A stretch of 64,000 nucleotides of DNA, from positions 1-64,000 of the forward strand of contig NZ_JARBTK010000011.1 of NCBI RefSeq assembly GCF_029240215.1, read 5' to 3'. The stretch is from Chryseobacterium sp. (GTDB lineage Bacteria > Bacteroidota > Bacteroidia > Flavobacteriales > Weeksellaceae). Position numbers and translations under genes: made by a program. This document shows, piece by piece, positions 1 through 8,073 of this stretch; position 1 is the first letter of the stretch; every line of letters begins with the position of its first letter. A model generated the notes under the pieces. The model was given only the letters and a program-made list of their open reading frames with translations. It did not search any database and had not been told where the DNA came from.

Positions 1-90
1 CGGTTTGTCAATTTTCTTTAAGAAGTTTTTATTCATGGCTCATAATTTTTAATCTTTAGTTTTTTTAAATCTTTAATATATACAAACGTG

Positions 91-233
91 CCGCTCCTAA
101 GGAGCTCTGTAATTATCATGTAGATGTTTTGCTACAAACATTCCGCTCCTACGGAGCGCAGATCTTTCTTTATGAATATTTTAGATTGTCCTTTAAGATG
201 CATATTCTACCAAACGTGCCGCTCCTACGGAGC
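91..233. repeat. Three copies of a short GC-rich palindrome (REP-like)
   Basis: The core GCTCCTACGGAGC occurs at 145-157 and 221-233, and a one-base variant (GCTCCTAAGGAGC) at 93-105. Each core is a 5-bp inverted repeat around a 3-nt loop. Two copies are preceded by AAACGTGCC and one by AAACATTCC, so the repeat unit extends beyond the palindrome. The GC-rich cores stand out in very AT-rich DNA. They look like dispersed extragenic palindromes. A reading frame can be drawn through them but looks spurious. Confidence 0.75.
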
Positions 234-710
234 TTGAATATTACAGGATATTTGGATGAAAATATTACGACCCAATCGAGTGGGAAATTATTGTACCTGA
301 TTTTTTATAAAATATTGATCTTAAGAAGCAATAGAGAGGAGCTTGAAATCGGTTGGAAAAAGAAAAGAATTCACAATTTTATAAGCTAAAGAATTAAAAA
401 AAGATAAGCATGTCTTATAAATACTTTTTTATAGTTATTGAACAGGAGAAAGTATATTGAAATAGTCTTGGTTTTGAAAAATCATATAAAACAAATCCCA
501 TAAACTGAATGGCTGATTTAAGATCTTTCTTGCAAACAAAGAGAAAGTGCAGAATGAGAAGAGGAAAATATGAAAAATGCTGAAAGAATTGATAGCAGAT
601 TATAGATAATTAAAACAAAAATACCTCAGGGAATTTTAGAGACATTATATATGCGTCTATTAGTTTTGAATGTTTTCAGATTCTCCTTAAATTTGTGTAA
701 AATTAGAATA
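234..710. other. AT-rich intergenic stretch, no gene recognised
   Basis: I see no convincing coding region, RNA gene or terminator between the palindromes and the first gene. A possible -7 box (TAGTTTTG) lies at 661-668, about 43 nt before the ATG of the next gene. I found no matching TTG at the expected distance, so this is only a weak promoter candidate. Confidence 0.4.
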
Positions 711-1070
711 ATGAATTACAAACTTGAGCTCAATACGCAAAAGCCTGGCTCTAAAATTGTTTTTAATACCATCGTATTTGACTGGTTCAAGATTAATATA
801 GTCGAAAGATACATGGGAAGGATGGAAGCTAATCCGAAACTATGTGAAGTTCTGTTTAAAGTAAGAACTCTTGATGATGATATTATTAAAAGAAAAGATG
901 GTCATTTAAGAATAAGAATTAAAGGGGAGGATTTTGAAGAATATCAGAAATTGAGCAAAGTATTGAATTCCTATGATTATCGGAACAAATTGCTCAACCG
1001 AAAGGATGCCGATCAGGAGTATGTTCATTTTATATTGAGGCTAGTGATCGCCAATTATGAACTTAACTGA
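711..1070 (+). CDS. Hypothetical protein, 119 aa
   Basis: I do not recognise this protein. It is a soluble, charged polypeptide with no signal peptide or membrane segment. Its N-terminal half has alternating hydrophobic residues, which suggests beta structure, followed by a basic stretch and a mixed-charge C-terminus. The frame is open 60 bases upstream to an ATG at 651. I prefer the ATG at 711 because the extension (MRLLVLNVFRFSLNLCKIRI) would run over the possible -7 box at 661-668. It is followed after 70 bp by the methionine aminopeptidase gene on the same strand. Nothing in the neighbourhood points to a function. Confidence 0.55.
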   Translation: MNYKLELNTQKPGSKIVFNTIVFDWFKINIVERYMGRMEANPKLCEVLFKVRTLDDDIIKRKDGHLRIRIKGEDFEEYQKLSKVLNSYDYRNKLLNRKDADQEYVHFILRLVIANYELN

Positions 1071-1140
1071 TTACTTTTGAAGAATCTAAGCAGCATTATA
1101 CAACTTTCAATATTAAAAAATCATTGACAAATACAAAAGC

Positions 1141-1905
1141 ATGTCTATAACAAATGAATCTGAGTTAATCGGAATGAAAAAAGTAAGTGATGTTGTTGCT
1201 TACACTCTGAAAGAAATGAAAAATCATGTCAAGCCCGGCATGACCACTAAAGAACTTGATAATTTTGGGGCGGCTATTTTAAAAAGTTTTGGTGCAAAAT
1301 CTGCACCACTTCTGACTTATCAGTTTCCGGGTTGTGCCTGTATAAGCGTAAATAATGAATTTTGCCACGGTATTCCTTCTGAAAATACAGTTTTGAAAGA
1401 AGGTGATCTTATTAATATAGATGTCTCTGCTGAATTGGATGGATTCTGGTCTGATAACGGAAATTCATTTGTAATAGGAAAAGACATCCATCAACATCAG
1501 AAATTGGTTGACGCATCAAAAGAAATATTAAAAAAAGCAATCAATCATATAAAAGGCGGAGTAAAAATCGCAGATATAGGGTATCTTATGGAAAGCGAAG
1601 CTAAAAAGAAAGGTTATAAAGTGATAAAAAATCTTGGCGGTCATGGCATTGGGAAAAGTCTACACGAACAGCCTGAAGAACTTTTAAACTACAGAAACCG
1701 ATTTGACCAAAGACGATTTAAAAAGAATGCTGTGGTTGCTATTGAAACTTTTATTACTACATCTTCATCATATGCTGTAGAACTGAATGACGGCTGGACA
1801 ATGGTTGGTGATAAAGGAGGATTTATGGCTCAACATGAGCATACTATTCTTATTACAGACGCAAAACCGATCATTTTAACTGAAATGAATGGAGTCTGGA
1901 ATTAG
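1141..1905 (+). CDS. map: Methionine aminopeptidase, type I
   Basis: This enzyme removes the initiator methionine from nascent cytosolic proteins. The 254-residue length fits a bare type I MAP without N-terminal extension. All expected active-site residues are visible: His76 in NEFCHGIP, metal ligands Asp94 (INIDVS) and Asp105 (WSDNG), His168 in GGHGIG, His175, Glu202 (AIETF) and Glu233 (QHEHT). It stands alone rather than in a ribosomal-protein or secY operon, where many bacteria keep their housekeeping copy, so it may be an additional paralogue. That is inference, because the rest of the genome is not visible. A possible -7 element (TACTTTTG) lies at 1072-1079. Confidence 0.95.
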   Translation: MSITNESELIGMKKVSDVVAYTLKEMKNHVKPGMTTKELDNFGAAILKSFGAKSAPLLTYQFPGCACISVNNEFCHGIPSENTVLKEGDLINIDVSAELDGFWSDNGNSFVIGKDIHQHQKLVDASKEILKKAINHIKGGVKIADIGYLMESEAKKKGYKVIKNLGGHGIGKSLHEQPEELLNYRNRFDQRRFKKNAVVAIETFITTSSSYAVELNDGWTMVGDKGGFMAQHEHTILITDAKPIILTEMNGVWN

Positions 1906-2370
1906 TAAAATTCCACACCAACTCAGACATCACAATATTGATTACATATTCCTAATTCTCCTGATAAGTTTAAACCTAAATTTTTCACTGTACTTTTCAT
2001 ATTAAATCAATACGATTTTAGTCTTTTTTTATTTATTCAAAATTCAGTTTAAAAGTGAATATTTTAAAGAAAATAAAAGAACTCTAACTGGCTTTACTCT
2101 TTATTTAGTTTGAAAATTTGGTTTCTCACAACAAGAAATCAAGAAACACCGATGAAGCCTTGCATAGCTCCAACTAAAAAAAGCAAAATGGTTTTCATCA
2201 TATATTAAATGAATTATATCAATTCTTAAATAATTAAAATGAAAACTCTTGGTATCAGATTTGTAACTCACTGTGTCAGCAAATACATTGTATATGTACA
2301 TTTTTCCTCTTTATTGGAAGTTAAATGAAACCAATGTAAATCACCACCACATCACAAAATTTAATGACTA
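1906..2370. other. Intergenic stretch, 465 bp
   Basis: This is AT-rich DNA between map and the SDR gene, with no RNA gene or clear terminator. The only coding-like signal is a minus-strand 20-codon frame at 2139-2201 (MMKTILLFLVGAMQGFIGVS), which looks like the start of a hydrophobic protein and stops at TGA. It could be a micropeptide or a decayed membrane protein. The evidence is too thin to call it a gene. Confidence 0.4.
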
Positions 2371-3798
2371 ATGAAAATATTCCTCACCGGAGCTACAGGT
2401 TATATCGGAAAAAGACTTCTCATCCAGCTTTTGAGCAACGGTCATGAAGTGATTTGCTCTGTACGTGATAAAAAACGTTTTGACCTTTCTCTTTATCAGA
2501 ATTATGAGAACCAGCTTAATGTGATTGAACATGATTATAATGATGATTCTACACTCTCTCCTATTAATCAGGAAATTGATATTGCTTTTTACCTCATCCA
2601 TTCGATGTCTGCTAATGCAGATTTCAGTAAGGCAGAAAAAATTTCGGCTAAAAACTTTGCTAAGGCTGTTGAAAAAACAAATTGCAGACAAGTAATTTAC
2701 TTAACCGGGATTGTGAATGAAGACCAGCTTTCAAAACATTTGCAGTCAAGAAAAGATGTAGAAAAAGAACTTCAGTCAGACTCCTATGCATTAACGGTTT
2801 TGCGTGCCGGAATTATCATTGGCTCAGGATCGGCTTCGTTTGAAATCATCCGTGATCTTGTAGAAAAACTTCCTATAATGGTTGCTCCCAAATGGCTGAA
2901 AACGCTTTGCCAACCTATCGCCATCAGAAATGTAGTTGAGTTTCTCACAGGAGTAATAGGGAAATCTTTTACCTACAACAGACACTTTGACATTGCAGGT
3001 CCTGATATTCTTTCTTATAAAGAAATGTTGCTCATCTTTGCTGAAGAAAGAAAATTAAAGAGAACAATCATCTCTGTTCCCGTTCTCAGCCCAAAAATAT
3101 CTTCTTACTGGCTTTATTTTATTACTTCTACATCCTATGTTTTGGCTAAGAATCTTGTTGACAGTATGAAAGTAAACGTCGTTGCAGAAAAGAATGATCT
3201 TGCAGAAAAATTAGGCATCAAACTGCTTTCTTACCGTGAAAGTTTACAATTAAGTTTCGATAAAATAGAACAGAATGATGTCTTATCTACATGGTATGAC
3301 TCTTTCGGAAACTATAAATATTCTAAAAACGTCTGGAATTTTCTGGAAGTACCAACAATGGGAGTTTTTAAAGATAAAAAAGTAAGAAAAATAAAAAATG
3401 AAGAATTAACGCTTGATAAAATCTTTGGTATCGGAGGAAAAAACGGATGGTATCATGCAAATTATCTGTGGAGTCTGAGAGGAAGTATCGATAAACTTTT
3501 TGGAGGTGTAGGGCTGAAAAGAGGGCGGAAAAATTCAAAGTCAATCAATGCCGGAGACAGCATAGATTTTTGGAGAGTACTCTATGCAAGCAGAGAAGAA
3601 AAAAGACTCCTTCTTTTTGCCGAAATGAAAGTTCCGGGGGAAGCGTGGCTTGAATTTAAAATTACAGATGGAAAACTTATCCAGGAAGCTACATTCAGAC
3701 CTGTCGGTATTTTTGGAAGGTTATACTGGTATGCGGTACTTCCCTTTCACGGATATATTTTTAACGGAATGATCAGTAGGCTTGCCGAGGATAAATAG
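2371..3798 (+). CDS. SDR-family NAD(P)-binding oxidoreductase with C-terminal DUF2867-like domain
   Basis: The N-terminus carries the dinucleotide-binding motif GATGYIGKRL (residues 7-16) of the extended/atypical short-chain dehydrogenases. Residues 1 to about 290 form the Rossmann part. The remaining 185 residues resemble the DUF2867 domain often fused to this subfamily, with conserved aromatic and Gly-rich blocks such as WYHANYLWSLRG and the terminal GRLYWYAVLPFHGYIF. Total length (475) fits this two-domain architecture. Family members are annotated as NAD(P)H-dependent oxidoreductases without an established substrate. The gene is monocistronic, and a terminator hairpin follows about 100 nt downstream. 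Confidence 0.85.
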   Translation: MKIFLTGATGYIGKRLLIQLLSNGHEVICSVRDKKRFDLSLYQNYENQLNVIEHDYNDDSTLSPINQEIDIAFYLIHSMSANADFSKAEKISAKNFAKAVEKTNCRQVIYLTGIVNEDQLSKHLQSRKDVEKELQSDSYALTVLRAGIIIGSGSASFEIIRDLVEKLPIMVAPKWLKTLCQPIAIRNVVEFLTGVIGKSFTYNRHFDIAGPDILSYKEMLLIFAEERKLKRTIISVPVLSPKISSYWLYFITSTSYVLAKNLVDSMKVNVVAEKNDLAEKLGIKLLSYRESLQLSFDKIEQNDVLSTWYDSFGNYKYSKNVWNFLEVPTMGVFKDKKVRKIKNEELTLDKIFGIGGKNGWYHANYLWSLRGSIDKLFGGVGLKRGRKNSKSINAGDSIDFWRVLYASREEKRLLLFAEMKVPGEAWLEFKITDGKLIQEATFRPVGIFGRLYWYAVLPFHGYIFNGMISRLAEDK

Positions 3799-3899
3799 AA
3801 TTTATTAAATCATTTCTGAATATAAAATAGTAATAAATCTGGCATAAAAATTGAAATTAAAAAAATTAACTATTAAAAAATCTGTTCAAAGGAACTACA

Positions 3900-3932
3900 A
3901 ATATTCTCAGCAAAAGTTGAGAATATTTTTTT
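3900..3932 (+). terminator. Rho-independent terminator after the SDR gene
   Basis: AATATTCTCA (3900-3909) pairs perfectly with TGAGAATATT (3918-3927) around an 8-nt loop and is followed by a T run. It lies about 100 nt past the SDR stop codon. Confidence 0.75.
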
Positions 3933-4025
3933 GCTCTAAAATTTTAAATTTGATTCGTGTATCAACACTCAATGAATGATTAGATTTGTAAAAAATTACG
4001 CTTGCCAAACCAATCACATTTAAAA

Positions 4026-4616
4026 ATGAAAAAGTTCCTTCTTATATTTTTAATCTTACTTCAGATCAATGCATTTTCACAGCAGAAAGAAATTGCAGAT
4101 CATTTCACATTGCAGATACGTGAGGAAGAAGGAGATCTCAACAAAGATGGTTTGACAGACAAGGTGATTATTTCAATGGATACCATTGATGCCACACAAC
4201 CATTGAGACTTCAAATCTATTTTAAGCAACCTGATAATAAATTTAAATTAATCATTTCTACGACCGATCTTCTCGATCCTCAATATCCAAATGGAAAATA
4301 TGGTGGAAATCAAATTCCCGATATATTTATAGAAGATGGTTATTTAATTTTAAATTCTGAAATAAGAGATGAGCATATTGAGCATAAATTTCTCTTTAAT
4401 AAAGGAATTTTTGAATTAATTCATCTTTCAAAAGTTATTTGGGATGGAAAAAATACAACTACCGAAACAGATTTTAATCTTATGACAGGAATAAAAACCG
4501 AAGTAGTGAAGTCCTTAGGTTCAGAAGAAATACTCTGGAAAAGTGAAAAGAAAATCAATATAAAGCCATTGCCTAACATTCTGAATATCAAAAATTTCAT
4601 TTCCAAATTTGATTGA
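4026..4616 (+). CDS. Secreted hypothetical protein with an EF-hand-like DxNxDGxxD loop
   Basis: The protein starts with a signal peptide (MKKFLLIFLILLQINAFSQQ, residues 1-20), so it is probably exported. Just after it comes GDLNKDGLTDKV, an Asp/Asn-rich calcium-loop-like motif found in many secreted Bacteroidetes proteins that begin with a DLNxDGxxD segment. The remaining 150 residues show no other motif I know. An in-frame upstream ATG at 4002 would add MPNQSHLK before the signal peptide and is unlikely to be used. A possible -7 box (TAGATTTG) sits at 3981-3988. Function is unknown. A secreted binding protein is a guess. Confidence 0.7.
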   Translation: MKKFLLIFLILLQINAFSQQKEIADHFTLQIREEEGDLNKDGLTDKVIISMDTIDATQPLRLQIYFKQPDNKFKLIISTTDLLDPQYPNGKYGGNQIPDIFIEDGYLILNSEIRDEHIEHKFLFNKGIFELIHLSKVIWDGKNTTTETDFNLMTGIKTEVVKSLGSEEILWKSEKKINIKPLPNILNIKNFISKFD

Positions 4617-4632
4617 AAACATAAAAATCAGA

Positions 4633-4661
4633 AAAATCAATATTTTCAATATATTGATTTT
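4633..4661 (+). terminator. Hairpin terminator after the secreted protein gene
   Basis: AAAATCAATAT (4633-4643) and ATATTGATTTT (4651-4661) form an 11-bp perfect stem with a 7-nt loop, 16 nt after the stop codon. The T content of the right arm replaces a separate T tract. Confidence 0.6.
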
Positions 4662-4668
4662 AGGGCAT

Positions 4669-4693
4669 AAAAAACCCCCGAACTCCTCCGGGG
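4669..4693 (-). terminator. GC-rich hairpin with minus-strand T tract
   Basis: CCCCG (4676-4680) pairs with CGGGG (4689-4693) around AACTCCTC. Read on the minus strand, the stem is followed by GTTTTTT, a classic intrinsic terminator. It could end transcripts from the T6SS effector operon, whose last stop codon is about 350 nt away. Its plus-strand neighbour, the micro-ORF, makes a dual role possible. Confidence 0.5.
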
Positions 4694-4709
4694 ATAAAAA
4701 CTAATAACC

Positions 4710-4748
4710 ATGAAAACTCAATTAAACATGAGTACTATATTGTATTGA
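4710..4748 (+). other. Possible 12-residue micro-ORF beside a GC-rich hairpin
   Basis: ATG at 4710 opens MKTQLNMSTILY and stops at TGA 4746-4748. It follows the GC-rich hairpin by 16 nt, through GATAAAAACTAATAACC. No larger gene follows in this orientation, so it is not an obvious leader peptide for anything visible. From 4749 to 5044 I see nothing further. Confidence 0.25.
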
Positions 4749-5044
4749 AAAATTGTGCCAAAATTTAGCATTTATAGGCTTTTAACATTATTTAATAGTT
4801 TCTTTTTTTTACAATTTTCGAAGCGTTCTGAAAATGAAATATTTATGATAAGTTCTTAATAAACTTAAGCTGATTTGTTTCTAAATATTGTTAAACTTCA
4901 CTTATTATTTTTCAAATCTTAGAAATTATAGAATATTTTTATTTATAGGAATTCATATTCATTGAACCAAAAACTTTTGTGTTTTTATGCAAATCACGCT
5001 ATTACTAAATAGTTTAAATCATACTGCAATTTATTCCAATTGTA

Positions 5045-5635
5045 CTATCCATTTAATAATTCTTCCCACTCTTCAAAAGAAAGAGGGGGTAAACCTTGTT
5101 TCTCTCTCTGCTCATTTTTAATTTTTACTGAAATTGGGGTAATCTTCACTCTACTATTCTTCTTTGCTATTTCGATCTCTTGTTGAGAAGGAAGTTCAGG
5201 TAAAATTAATTGGTTTGTAAATTCTTCTATACTTTCAGCAACCTTGCTCGGCCATTTATCAACTCCCTCAAGTCCCCAATCATCAGTTTCATGAAACCAA
5301 TAATAAACCTCGTCAGACTTCTTGTTCATGCACAATAAATCTCCGCCATCTACACTTCCTATAGGAAAAATTTCATCAGGCATTCTATTTACGTAGGTCT
5401 CATAATTCTCTGATAAACTTTGGTATTTATCTTCTGAAATTCCAAGAAAATAATTTAAATTAAATTCAAGGTTATTCTTTTTATAAAATGTTTTAACGGG
5501 CTTACAGACATTATAATCCAGTATGAGTTGTTTGAAGCTTATAGGAAGTTCCAAATAATATCTCAATTCAAAATCCTTAATTTTTTCAGCCAAGACATCT
5601 TTGTCTAATTCTACTAATGTTATTAATTTAGTCAT
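5045..5635 (-). CDS. SMI1/KNR4 (SUKH) family immunity protein
   Basis: This is probably the antidote to the nuclease toxin encoded immediately upstream. The fold is recognisable from the SUKH pattern: an N-terminal region with LPISFKQLILDYN (a short helix after a conserved Pro), then IGSVDGGDLLCMN and VYYWFHETDDWG, the Gly-rich turn and strand pair typical of SMI1/KNR4 proteins. SUKH proteins are standard partners of polymorphic nuclease toxins and are cytosolic. I start it at ATG 5635 (MTKLITLVEL), 10 nt after the toxin stop. An alternative start at 5662 would overlap the toxin by 17 nt. The 196-residue length is ordinary. Partner assignment rests on adjacency and family. Confidence 0.85.
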   Translation of the reverse strand: MTKLITLVELDKDVLAEKIKDFELRYYLELPISFKQLILDYNVCKPVKTFYKKNNLEFNLNYFLGISEDKYQSLSENYETYVNRMPDEIFPIGSVDGGDLLCMNKKSDEVYYWFHETDDWGLEGVDKWPSKVAESIEEFTNQLILPELPSQQEIEIAKKNSRVKITPISVKIKNEQREKQGLPPLSFEEWEELLNG

Positions 5636-5645
5636 ATTATTTATT

Positions 5646-7256
5646 TTAAGGCAAAGTTCCATCTCTTAAACCAGAGGCTCCTCCGGTATGTGGAAAATTA
5701 CCGTTGATTGATTTAGGAACTAATTGCATTGTTAATCCATCTTCGACATGATGCCAAACATATCCTGCTGGAGTTTCCGTGTAACCTGCAGCTGCATTAG
5801 CTAAAGCTTCATCATGTGAATACTTTCCATTCATACCTGTTACTGGACTAACTTCATCAATTGCATGTGGAGAAAAATCTGGATAACCTGCAGAATTATA
5901 AGTGACAGAATCTCCGTTAATATCTGTATAAGTTGTACTACCATCAGGATGATTGATTGTTTTGGAATGATCAATTTTTTTGTTTGTAGATGAAGGACTT
6001 CTTGGTTTACATCCATTATGAACCAAGACCCCATCTTCGGTCACATAATAATTCTCATTACCCTCAATATCAAAATTATAAACTTTTTCGTAATGAGGCA
6101 AGGTTTCGATGCTGATAATCGTAGTGTAATCTCCACCTTTTAGATGTAATAAATCTCCAGCTCTTAGGCTTCCAGCTTCAATCCATTCATCATTACAGTA
6201 AAATCTGTGTTCTGGAGTGACACGAACAAATTCTCCGGTTGGTAACTCTAATGAAAGCATTTGCTGGGTAAATCTTTCGTGCTTCTGAAGAATAGGTTTG
6301 TATTCCTGTTGCTTTGTTTCCTCATTATAAGTAAGTACAAAATCTCCTTCGAATAAATCTTCAATATTTGCCAATCCGTTTTGGGTATGAACCTTCGTTC
6401 CGGCAGGAAAACATACTAATGTTGCACCTTTAGCAGCAAAAATACCCAGTATAAGACTTACACCACTTTCCTGTAACTTCTCAAGGGCGCTTTTATCGCT
6501 GCTCCAAATGTTATACTGTTCATAATAAGCTCCACCAATTCCCAGTCCACGCATGGTTTTACAGAATAAGGAAGCATTTTTAAATCCTTTAAAAGTAAAC
6601 TGTTCGATTAATTCTTTTCTTGCTGTATTTACAAACTGCTTACCAAATTCACGTCCGAAAGTAGCGGCTGTTTGTCGTATTCCGGTTGCTCCGGCGGCTG
6701 TAGTTGCTCCGGCTGCACCGCCTACCATTCCTACTGCGCCACGTCCTGCAAGAAAACCAAAAGCAAAATTGGCGACGTGACCAAGATTCGTTAATGCAGC
6801 ACTTCCCCAAGCTTCCCATGCAGTTTCTTTTGGCGTAATGGTTCCTCCTTCTGCAGGGCAAACCATAATGGATGATAATGTAAGAGCTTTTTTGTTTTCT
6901 ATTGAAAATTTCTGTGCAGTATTGGTCCATTTTCTAGTAGCCGCTGCTGCCTTACATTTTAAGGCTCCTATTGCAACCGCAGCCAAAATAGCTGCAGCAA
7001 TAATAGCAGCAACAAGCCATCCCGGACCAGGAATCATGGCACATATTCCTACAGCAATTCCTGCTACGGCTCCTGCAATGAATGCTGTTTTTCCGAGGCA
7101 AATAAAGTTATTGCCTTTTAAAGTATCAAGTTCGGTTGCAGCTTTATCTCCGCTGAAGGTTACAAAATCCTGGCTTGTAACTTTCATCTTTTTGGGAGCT
7201 ACGCCTTTATCACAAACGACATAGTGCTTTTCTGTAAGATATTGTTCATCAGCCAT
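5646..7256 (-). CDS. T6SS-linked polymorphic toxin: PAAR-like (DUF4280) / membrane / Hint / WHH nuclease
   Basis: The 536 residues read as an antibacterial effector. Residues 1-145 form a DUF4280/PAAR-like tip domain (VVCDKGVAPKKMKV near the start, MVCPAEGGTI at 131-140), interrupted by Ala/Gly/Ile-rich hydrophobic segments at about 57-100. More hydrophobic Gly/Ala sequence follows at 152-200 and 265-281. A Hint (intein-like) protease domain spans about 282-415: Cys282 in CFPAGTKV is the nucleophile, TPEH at 347-350 is block B, and VHNGC at 412-416 is the C-terminal splice-type junction. The last 120 residues carry GYVWHHVEDGLTMQLVP and HTGG, the signature of the WHH branch of HNH/Endo VII nucleases. 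Hint cleavage would release this DNase. The gene is 4 nt downstream of the linker protein and 10 nt upstream of its SUKH partner. Confidence 0.88.
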   Translation of the reverse strand: MADEQYLTEKHYVVCDKGVAPKKMKVTSQDFVTFSGDKAATELDTLKGNNFICLGKTAFIAGAVAGIAVGICAMIPGPGWLVAAIIAAAILAAVAIGALKCKAAAATRKWTNTAQKFSIENKKALTLSSIMVCPAEGGTITPKETAWEAWGSAALTNLGHVANFAFGFLAGRGAVGMVGGAAGATTAAGATGIRQTAATFGREFGKQFVNTARKELIEQFTFKGFKNASLFCKTMRGLGIGGAYYEQYNIWSSDKSALEKLQESGVSLILGIFAAKGATLVCFPAGTKVHTQNGLANIEDLFEGDFVLTYNEETKQQEYKPILQKHERFTQQMLSLELPTGEFVRVTPEHRFYCNDEWIEAGSLRAGDLLHLKGGDYTTIISIETLPHYEKVYNFDIEGNENYYVTEDGVLVHNGCKPRSPSSTNKKIDHSKTINHPDGSTTYTDINGDSVTYNSAGYPDFSPHAIDEVSPVTGMNGKYSHDEALANAAAGYTETPAGYVWHHVEDGLTMQLVPKSINGNFPHTGGASGLRDGTLP

Positions 7257-7260
7257 ACTG

Positions 7261-8067
7261 TTAGAATTCTAAATGAGTATCCATATAACAATGATAATAG
7301 AAAAACTCACCAAGCTGCTCTGTGATTGTAAAGTCAGACTTCAGCAAGATTCTGTCATCATATAAGTACTTTCCTTTTACTTTGTAATCGGGGTGCATAT
7401 AGTTGTCTTTTGCAAACTCCCGTAACCTTCGGATCATTTTATCATCTCTGATCATCATTCCTTCAACATTCCATTCGCTTAATTGCTGCTCGGTCAGTTT
7501 TTCCGTCACTGAAATATTAACAGGAATAACAACACCAGAACCAAATCTATCCATATCTTCTCTTTTCTGATAACTTTTGCTTCCTTCTGCCAAAGGTTCT
7601 TTACCAAAAATGTAGAAAAACTGATAGAGAAAGTGAATGTATCTGATGCTCTTGATTTCCATCTCTTCATTGGTAAGTTCATATTCTTTAGCTCTGATAA
7701 TTTCATAAGCTTCGATGGGATGTGAGTTGGTTAACCAGCCTTTTACTTCTTTCCACTTATTCCGAATATCATCTTTATTATATATTTTAGCAATCTCTCC
7801 CTTTTTATTGACTCCAACTTCAAGTGTCCTGTAGATACTACAAACTTTATTGGTCATCTCAGTAATTTGTACAATGAGAGGATCTTCGTACATTTCTAAA
7901 TTGTATTCGGTCTCAGTGATTTCAAAAATGTGAAAATCTTCATCGGGATCTTTCCCTTTATAAGTGACTGCTGTTTTAATATTTATTTTATAATTACTAT
8001 CTAAACTGTGGACTTTTGTTTTGCCGATGATATCGGTATTATAAATATATTCTTTTCCTATTTCCAT
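7261..8067 (-). CDS. Unknown protein between vgrG and the toxin (possible effector adaptor)
   Basis: I do not recognise a family. The 268-residue protein has no signal peptide or transmembrane segment, is rich in charged and aromatic residues, and opens with MEIGKEYIYNTDIIGKTKV, suggesting beta strands. It starts 6 nt after vgrG stops and ends 4 nt before the toxin starts, so it is certainly cotranscribed. In many T6SS loci the gene between VgrG and its cargo encodes a loading adaptor or chaperone (DUF4123 and PRK06147 proteins in Proteobacteria). That role is inferred only from position, because no similarity to those families is evident to me. Confidence 0.75.
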   Translation of the reverse strand: MEIGKEYIYNTDIIGKTKVHSLDSNYKINIKTAVTYKGKDPDEDFHIFEITETEYNLEMYEDPLIVQITEMTNKVCSIYRTLEVGVNKKGEIAKIYNKDDIRNKWKEVKGWLTNSHPIEAYEIIRAKEYELTNEEMEIKSIRYIHFLYQFFYIFGKEPLAEGSKSYQKREDMDRFGSGVVIPVNISVTEKLTEQQLSEWNVEGMMIRDDKMIRRLREFAKDNYMHPDYKVKGKYLYDDRILLKSDFTITEQLGEFFYYHCYMDTHLEF

Positions 8068-8073
8068 CAGAAT

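Noticed and set aside
129..389. Plus-strand 86-codon frame over the palindromes
   Set aside because: It spans all or part of two REP-like repeats, has no family resemblance and no promoter.
2139..2201. Minus-strand 20-codon hydrophobic frame (MMKTILLFLVGAMQGFIGVS)
   Set aside because: Plausible signal-peptide-like start but very short, no terminator or promoter, and no continuing frame that I can identify as a known protein.
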